Assembly (NCBI GenBank): GCA_918026815.1
Contig: CAKJVC010000191.1
Span: 434,001-498,000, forward strand
DNA length: 64,000 nt
From: Chalara sp. BL73
Taxonomy: Eukaryota; Ascomycota; Leotiomycetes; Helotiales
Direction of reading: 5' to 3'
A program made the translations under genes and the position numbers. The notes under the pieces were generated by a model that did not search any database, was not told where the DNA came from, and saw nothing but the letters and a program-made list of their open reading frames with translations. This document shows, piece by piece, positions 59,257 to 64,000 of this stretch (the stretch's first letter is position 1; the number at the start of each line of letters is the position of its first letter).

Positions 59257-60987
59257 ATGGCCGACAACATTAAGCGCGTGGCAGTTATCGGATCCGGGGT
59301 GAGTGGATTGACATCTGCAAGGCACCTAAGATCAAGAGGACTGGAAGTGGTGATATATGAGAGGTCATCTACCATTGGAGGTGTTTGGTAATTTTACAAT
59401 CCTTAAGAGGCACTGCTCGGTACAATTTCCTAATTATTGATAGGTCATACGATGAGAGACTGCCTCCAGAGCCAACATATCCGTCAGAGAACCCATCCAT
59501 AGCGGATTTTGTTCTAAATTCAGAAGAAAAGAGTGAACCAGAGACTTGGAAACAAGGAACGCGCGATTTTATACTTCGTCGTGCTCCACCAGGGTGAGTA
59601 TTTTCGTTCTGGAGAACCGGACGTGGTTTACTGATTGGCATGGAGACCTGCATATGATGGATTGAAAACAAACATTTCAACTGTGCTACAAGAGCTCAAA
59701 GGCCATCCATGGAAGAAAGGGACTCCGGATTTTGTCAATGTACGGGTGGTCGGAGAATATCTGCAGAGCTACGCGGCTGCATTTGACCTTACGCCTCGGA
59801 TTAGATTCGAGACTCGAGTTGAAAGGTTGCATAAGGAAGACAAGAAATGGAAGCTGCAATCTTCAGGATTGATTGTAGATAGTGAGGGTAACCCGAGTCT
59901 TTCAACTGCTGTTGATGTAAGTCCAATAATGCACACTTATAGAATGGACCTGACATTACACAGGAGTTTGATGCAGTTGTTGCAGCATCGGGCCATTACC
60001 ATGCTTGTAGAATCCCAAATATCCCTGGTTTGAAAGAATGGAAAGAGGCATTCCCAGATCAGGTCCAGCACTCAAAACAGTATAGAAAACCCGACGAATT
60101 TAAAGATCAAGTATGCAATACCATTACCTGCTCAAGGTACTTTGCTAACTTCAACACAGAATGTTCTAATAATAGGGGCAGGCGTTTCTTCCACAGATAT
60201 TGCACGAGAAATTTTTCCTATTGCAGGGACGATATATCAATCCTCCCGAGGCAGTGTCTGGGATCTTCCCATCACCTTCCTCCCACCAACAACCACCCGA
60301 GTAGCAGAAGTTGCTTCTTTCTCACCTCCATCCTCTGACAGAGATTCTTTCTCAACCGGAATCGTAACCCTCAAAGACGGAACTCAACTCACGGGCATCG
60401 ACCGCGTCATCATTAGTACCGGCTATCACATCACCTACCCTTACCTCCCACACCTCCACTCCGATACCACCCCACTTCGAGAAGCTGATGAAAACGTCCT
60501 TGTCACAGACGGCACGCAAGTCCACAATCTCCACAAGGATATCTTCTACATCCCTGATCCGACGCTCGCGTTCGTGGGCACTTCATATTACGTAGCGACC
60601 TTCACGCTCTTCGAGTTCCAAGCCATCGCCGTTGCTGCCGTGTTCGCTTCTATCGCCTCCCTCCCATCAGAATCCGAGATGCGCAAAGAATACGTACAAA
60701 AAGTGAAGGAGAAGGGCTACGGACGCGATTTCCACAGCTTGAAAGGCGTGGAGAAGGCGTATGTGGATGAGTTGGTAGCGTGGATTAATATTGGTGCAGA
60801 GGAGAAAGGTGTGCAGAGGGTAGAGGGACACAGCCTGACGTGGGTAGCTGAAGAGGCGTTGAGGATGGAAAAGATCATGAAGAACTTTCAGAACTGGCAG
60901 ACGGTGGAAAAATTGGGTGATCAGGCGAAGGAGGTTAAGAACCCGTGGTTATTGGAGGAGAAACTCATTACTTCTGTTGAGGCATAA
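59257..60987 (+). CDS. Flavin-containing monooxygenase (FMO-like)
   Basis: Exons 59257-59387, 59444-59593, 59646-59916, 59964-60110 and 60160-60987 give 508 residues. Uses NADPH, FAD and oxygen to oxidise nitrogen, sulphur or carbonyl groups. Visible: N-terminal FAD site 'VAVIGSGVSGLTSARHLRSR' with the acidic strand end VVIYERS, 'GVWSYDERLPPEPTYPS', the FMO motif region 'FPDQVQHSKQYRKPDEFKDQ' and the NADPH site 'NVLIIGAGVSSTDIAREIF'. In the F-x-G-x-x-x-H-x-x-x-Y motif the glycine is Asp here; His and Tyr are kept. The 'VIISTGYHITYPYLP' block is also typical. Start at 59257 puts the FAD motif near residue 10, as normal. All introns are short and keep the frame; gene intact. Substrate unknown. 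Confidence 0.9.
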
Positions 60988-61235
60988 GGTTTTGATTAGA
61001 CAGGTATGTTTGTACATATATTGATATAGGATGTAGAAAGTTCTAGATGGGTTGGGGGAGAGGAAATCATATTCTTCATTCGATAACCTTCCTTATCTTG
61101 CATCCGCAGATCTCCGCACAACTCAAAATCACGTCTACAAAAAGGCTGAAGATGGTCTACAAACAGGCAGAGTTCAACACGCTGAAGTCTCATACGCAAA
61201 AAAAATTCTAACGTATAATCATACAAATTTAAACT

Positions 61236-62749
61236 TCACTTGCCTTTCCCGTTCTTTAGATCTAACGCCATCCCAATCCTCTCTATCCCGTCCCTAAGCC
61301 TCGCTTCCGGAATCGAGAAAGAAATCCTCACCCACCCGCTTTCGGCATCGACCCCTCCCCTTCCTGGCACGACCATCACACCCGCGGCCGCGAGCTTCTT
61401 CGCCACCTCGCCCTCGTCAGTGTTGTCTGCTAGTTTGGCGACGAGATGGAAACCTGCTGATATGGGGATGTGCTCAATGCCCCAGACATCTAGTGCTTTG
61501 GTGAGGATGTTGTAGTTGTTCCTGAGTTGGGTCTTGAGGGAAGAGACAATGGAAGGGAGAGAGGGAGATGTGAGGAGTGCGGTGATAAATAGAGAGGGGA
61601 GAGTGGATGTTTGGAGATAGTTCGCAAGCATGGCGCCTTCTACCACGGGGCGATTGTGAGAAACAAGACATCCCTTTTTGGTTCCGTCAGTGATCTTCGA
61701 GATTTTTCAAGCGGGAAGCGAGGAGGGGAAGCCTACCAGTCTTAAGCCTGGCATTCCCAAAAGTCCTTGCTCATGCTATAAATCACATGCACTTTCTCCT
61801 TTTCGATTAGTGCTTCTGTCGTGTCGTCTACGAGTGACAGGACGGACTCGAACTTCTCATCTTGTTCTGAGGGAAAGGTTGAGAGCGCATAGACCTCGTC
61901 TGAGATATAGTGTATGCCCTTTTCCTGGCAGAAGGAGATGAGATTGCGGAGAACAGAAGGGGAGTAGCACTTCCCACGTGGATTATGTGGATTTGTCACT
62001 AGAAGAGCCTTTATCCTTGCCGACTCAGGGGGATTTGGAGTACGCATCTTTCACTGCTGCTACAATGTCCTCGGACAAAGCGGTCCGGAAAGGTAGGGCT
62101 ACAGTCGTGACGATGTTCACGTTTGCGCGAAATTTGGTAAATGCTTGGTACCCGCCCCAGAACGGTGATGGGATGAGGATGGAATCCCCTTCGTCACAGG
62201 TGGCATAGAGAAGCGCGTCGAGAGTGGTGCTTGCGCCTGCGAATGTGGTGATATGGGCTGGCGATATAGGGATGGACGGGTAGAAGTATGTGTTGAAGAA
62301 GAAGGAGAGGGCAGAAAGGAGAGGGCCAGTTCCACCCATTCCGTAAGGGTAGCTGAGATCCTGAAATTCATGAGTACTTTTATTTACCAAGGCACAGCAC
62401 GGGGTAGGTAGATAGGGGTAAATTATAATAGTGTAAACATCAGGTGACAGATTCAGAATGGTCATGTGAGCTCATTCGATCCCAAAGAGGCACTAGAAAT
62501 TAAGAGGAGCAACCGAGAGGATTCAAAACTACCTACCTTCCCATTAAACTCCTCAGCTATCACTTTCTTATAAATAGCAACAAGTGGCTCCCGAACAAGC
62601 CAGTTTTCACCCATGGCCATATCCACATCCACCTTCGTAGCGACATTGTTCAGTCCATCAATGGTACTGAGCAACGGTATAAAACCTGCCACTTTGGGCT
62701 GAGATCGTAGTGACAAGCCATTAGAACTCGCCTGATTCGAGTCTGACAT
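61236..62749 (-). pseudogene. ACC-synthase-like class I/II aminotransferase, two frame changes
   Basis: Minus-strand exons: about 62749-62537, 62360-61737 and 61673-61236 (about 424 residues). PLP enzyme of the aminotransferase class I/II fold, closest in memory to fungal 1-aminocyclopropane-1-carboxylate synthase-like proteins. Visible: 'MAMGENWLVREPLVAIYKK', 'DLSYPYGMGGTGPLLSALSF', 'NPHNPRGKCYSPSVLRNLIS', 'HYISDEVYALS', the PLP-lysine block 'VIYSMSKDF' and 'GCLVSHNRPVVEGAMLAN'. The frame changes at a run of five C (plus strand 62028-62032) between AYSKSP and ESARIK, and back near 61756-61762 after SKDF. One base removed at the first and two at the second restore family spacing. All catalytic blocks survive, so a recent double mutation or sequence error are both possible. 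An upstream in-frame ATG at 62812 exists. Tail-to-tail with the monooxygenase, 248 bp apart. Confidence 0.72.
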
Positions 62750-64000
62750 TTTAGAAAAATTTGTCGGATGAGACGAATGGCGAGGTCTCGCAGAGGAGGA
62801 GAACCTCGCCACAGATTTACGGCCTAATGTTGGTCAATTGTACCAATCACCTTTGTCATATCAAACAGCACTGTTCTACCCAAAGTTTGTCACTCGGGCC
62901 GCATGCGCTAAACAGCACTCGTCGGGTGCCTGGCAATTTGCTGGTATATGAGCTGAAACCGTCCCACGAATACCATACCTTAGTTATGCACGGTAATTTT
63001 TAGTTCAGCCGCGTATCTGAGCCGTAGACGGCAGTTTTAACATTGCCGGATTGACTTGATGATTAAACATTCATTCAAGGACCGTATCTCCCTCAGTTGT
63101 CAAGCAAGCCTGCGGCACAGCTTCTTTATCAAAACAGACTTATCGAGATAACCGAACGCCACCATCCCAACTTGAAGTCTGTGACACACACACAGGTGGC
63201 TGATCCAGCATCTGGGGAATCTGGAGGTTTAGTGTGACATGGCACGACAGATCATAAGCATTACGATAAAATAAATAAATAAATTGCATGATACGCAGGC
63301 TTTCCAAAGAGAAATAGACGATTTCATTCTCGGGCTGGAGACTAGAGAGCATCGCAAGGATGCTCTCTCCCTGCAATAGACACTCATCACCATAATTTCC
63401 GTGCAGGCATCAATTCACGGGTTTATTTCTCGCTGCCAAAAACTCGGCGTCGGTGGTAATTGGAATGGGAAAGTGGACATACGAGGGCGTGCCGCACGCG
63501 GGCTTTTCCAGACGTACAGTAGCAATGCAAGCCATCTCGCTGTTGGATGATGCGCCCGGAACCTTATTCCCGTTGTCGATTCGTTTGGCCATGGAGGCTT
63601 GATATGCCTGTCAAAATACATTGCCCAGCCTCGGGATTCCTGCTACGTTGCGCAGGGGTTGTGGAGGATGCTGATTCGTGAGATGTTAATTGATTCCCCT
63701 CCATAGGCATCCATGGTTGGGTTACACTCGGCCAGATAGCAACTACTCTGGTGTATAAGCTCAAAACTCGAGATAACTAGCTGTCTTGAATATGGTCGAG
63801 TTTGAGCCGTTGAAGCATAAAAAATTCTACAGGACGAAGCCTAACCGTGGCAGAGAGTAATTATGAGTCTAAAATTAAGGTTGTGGATGAAGACGGAGCT
63901 AGTCGGGTGTGACCGGCGCTAATCACCTTTGAGTGGGAGATCTGCCAACGATTTCGCCTCAGCAAGGGCGATTGGTGGGCTCGGTGGTTTAAATAACCAG
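62750..64000. other. intergenic region to window end
   Basis: 1.25 kb. The minus frame 63410-63592 (60 aa, MAKRIDNGNKVPGASSNSEM...) has fairly balanced composition and could be a small exon, but nothing supports it. Nothing else recognised. Confidence 0.4.

Noticed and set aside
63410..63592. 60-aa minus-strand frame MAKRIDNGNKVPG...
   Set aside because: Balanced composition but no splice partner, family or promoter evidence.

Overview
The window looks like nuclear DNA of a filamentous ascomycete (Pezizomycotina; my guess is Leotiomycetes, but that is inference). Many genes are split by 45-70 bp GT-AG introns with CTAAC/CTGAC-like branch sites. A HET-domain gene, a relic of a fungal STAND-type N-terminal domain, secreted cysteine-rich proteins and a GPI-type wall protein are all typical of moulds. 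All exon boundaries were worked out by eye from reading frame, splice signals and remembered family patterns; no search was run.

Layout. 1-9.2 kb: 3' part of a HET gene, BRF1 (TFIIIB) on the minus strand, PRMT1-type arginine methyltransferase on the plus strand, and an APH-like phosphotransferase whose last part is in another frame. 9.2-18.1 kb: gene-poor, AT-rich. It holds a 260-bp solo LTR with intact target-site duplication, one copy of a transition-diverged repeat on each side, an unrecognised two-exon gene and an RTC5-like TLDc gene. 18.1-33.8 kb: an NTF2-like protein, a ten-cysteine small secreted protein, an acidic nuclear-type protein, a secreted orphan, an SMP-30-like beta-propeller and three orphan proteins. 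33.8-36 kb: a local repeat family.

36-49.5 kb: a housekeeping block of ILV2 (minus) and GAL1 (plus) sharing one upstream region, then TRAPPC12. It is bracketed by two genes built of RRM-like units. All six units in these two genes carry a phase-2 intron directly before the third beta strand. 49.5-64 kb: a GPI-type protein that starts like a GH72 glucanosyltransferase but lacks the catalytic domain, about 4.8 kb of decayed coding sequence starting with a STAND-type relic, then an intact flavin monooxygenase tail-to-tail with an ACC-synthase-like aminotransferase broken by two frame changes.

I see no tRNA, rRNA or CRISPR and no obvious multi-gene biosynthetic cluster. The most unusual signals are the RRM/intron modules, the domain-deleted GH72-like gene, the repeats and solo LTR, and the recently broken or decayed genes.
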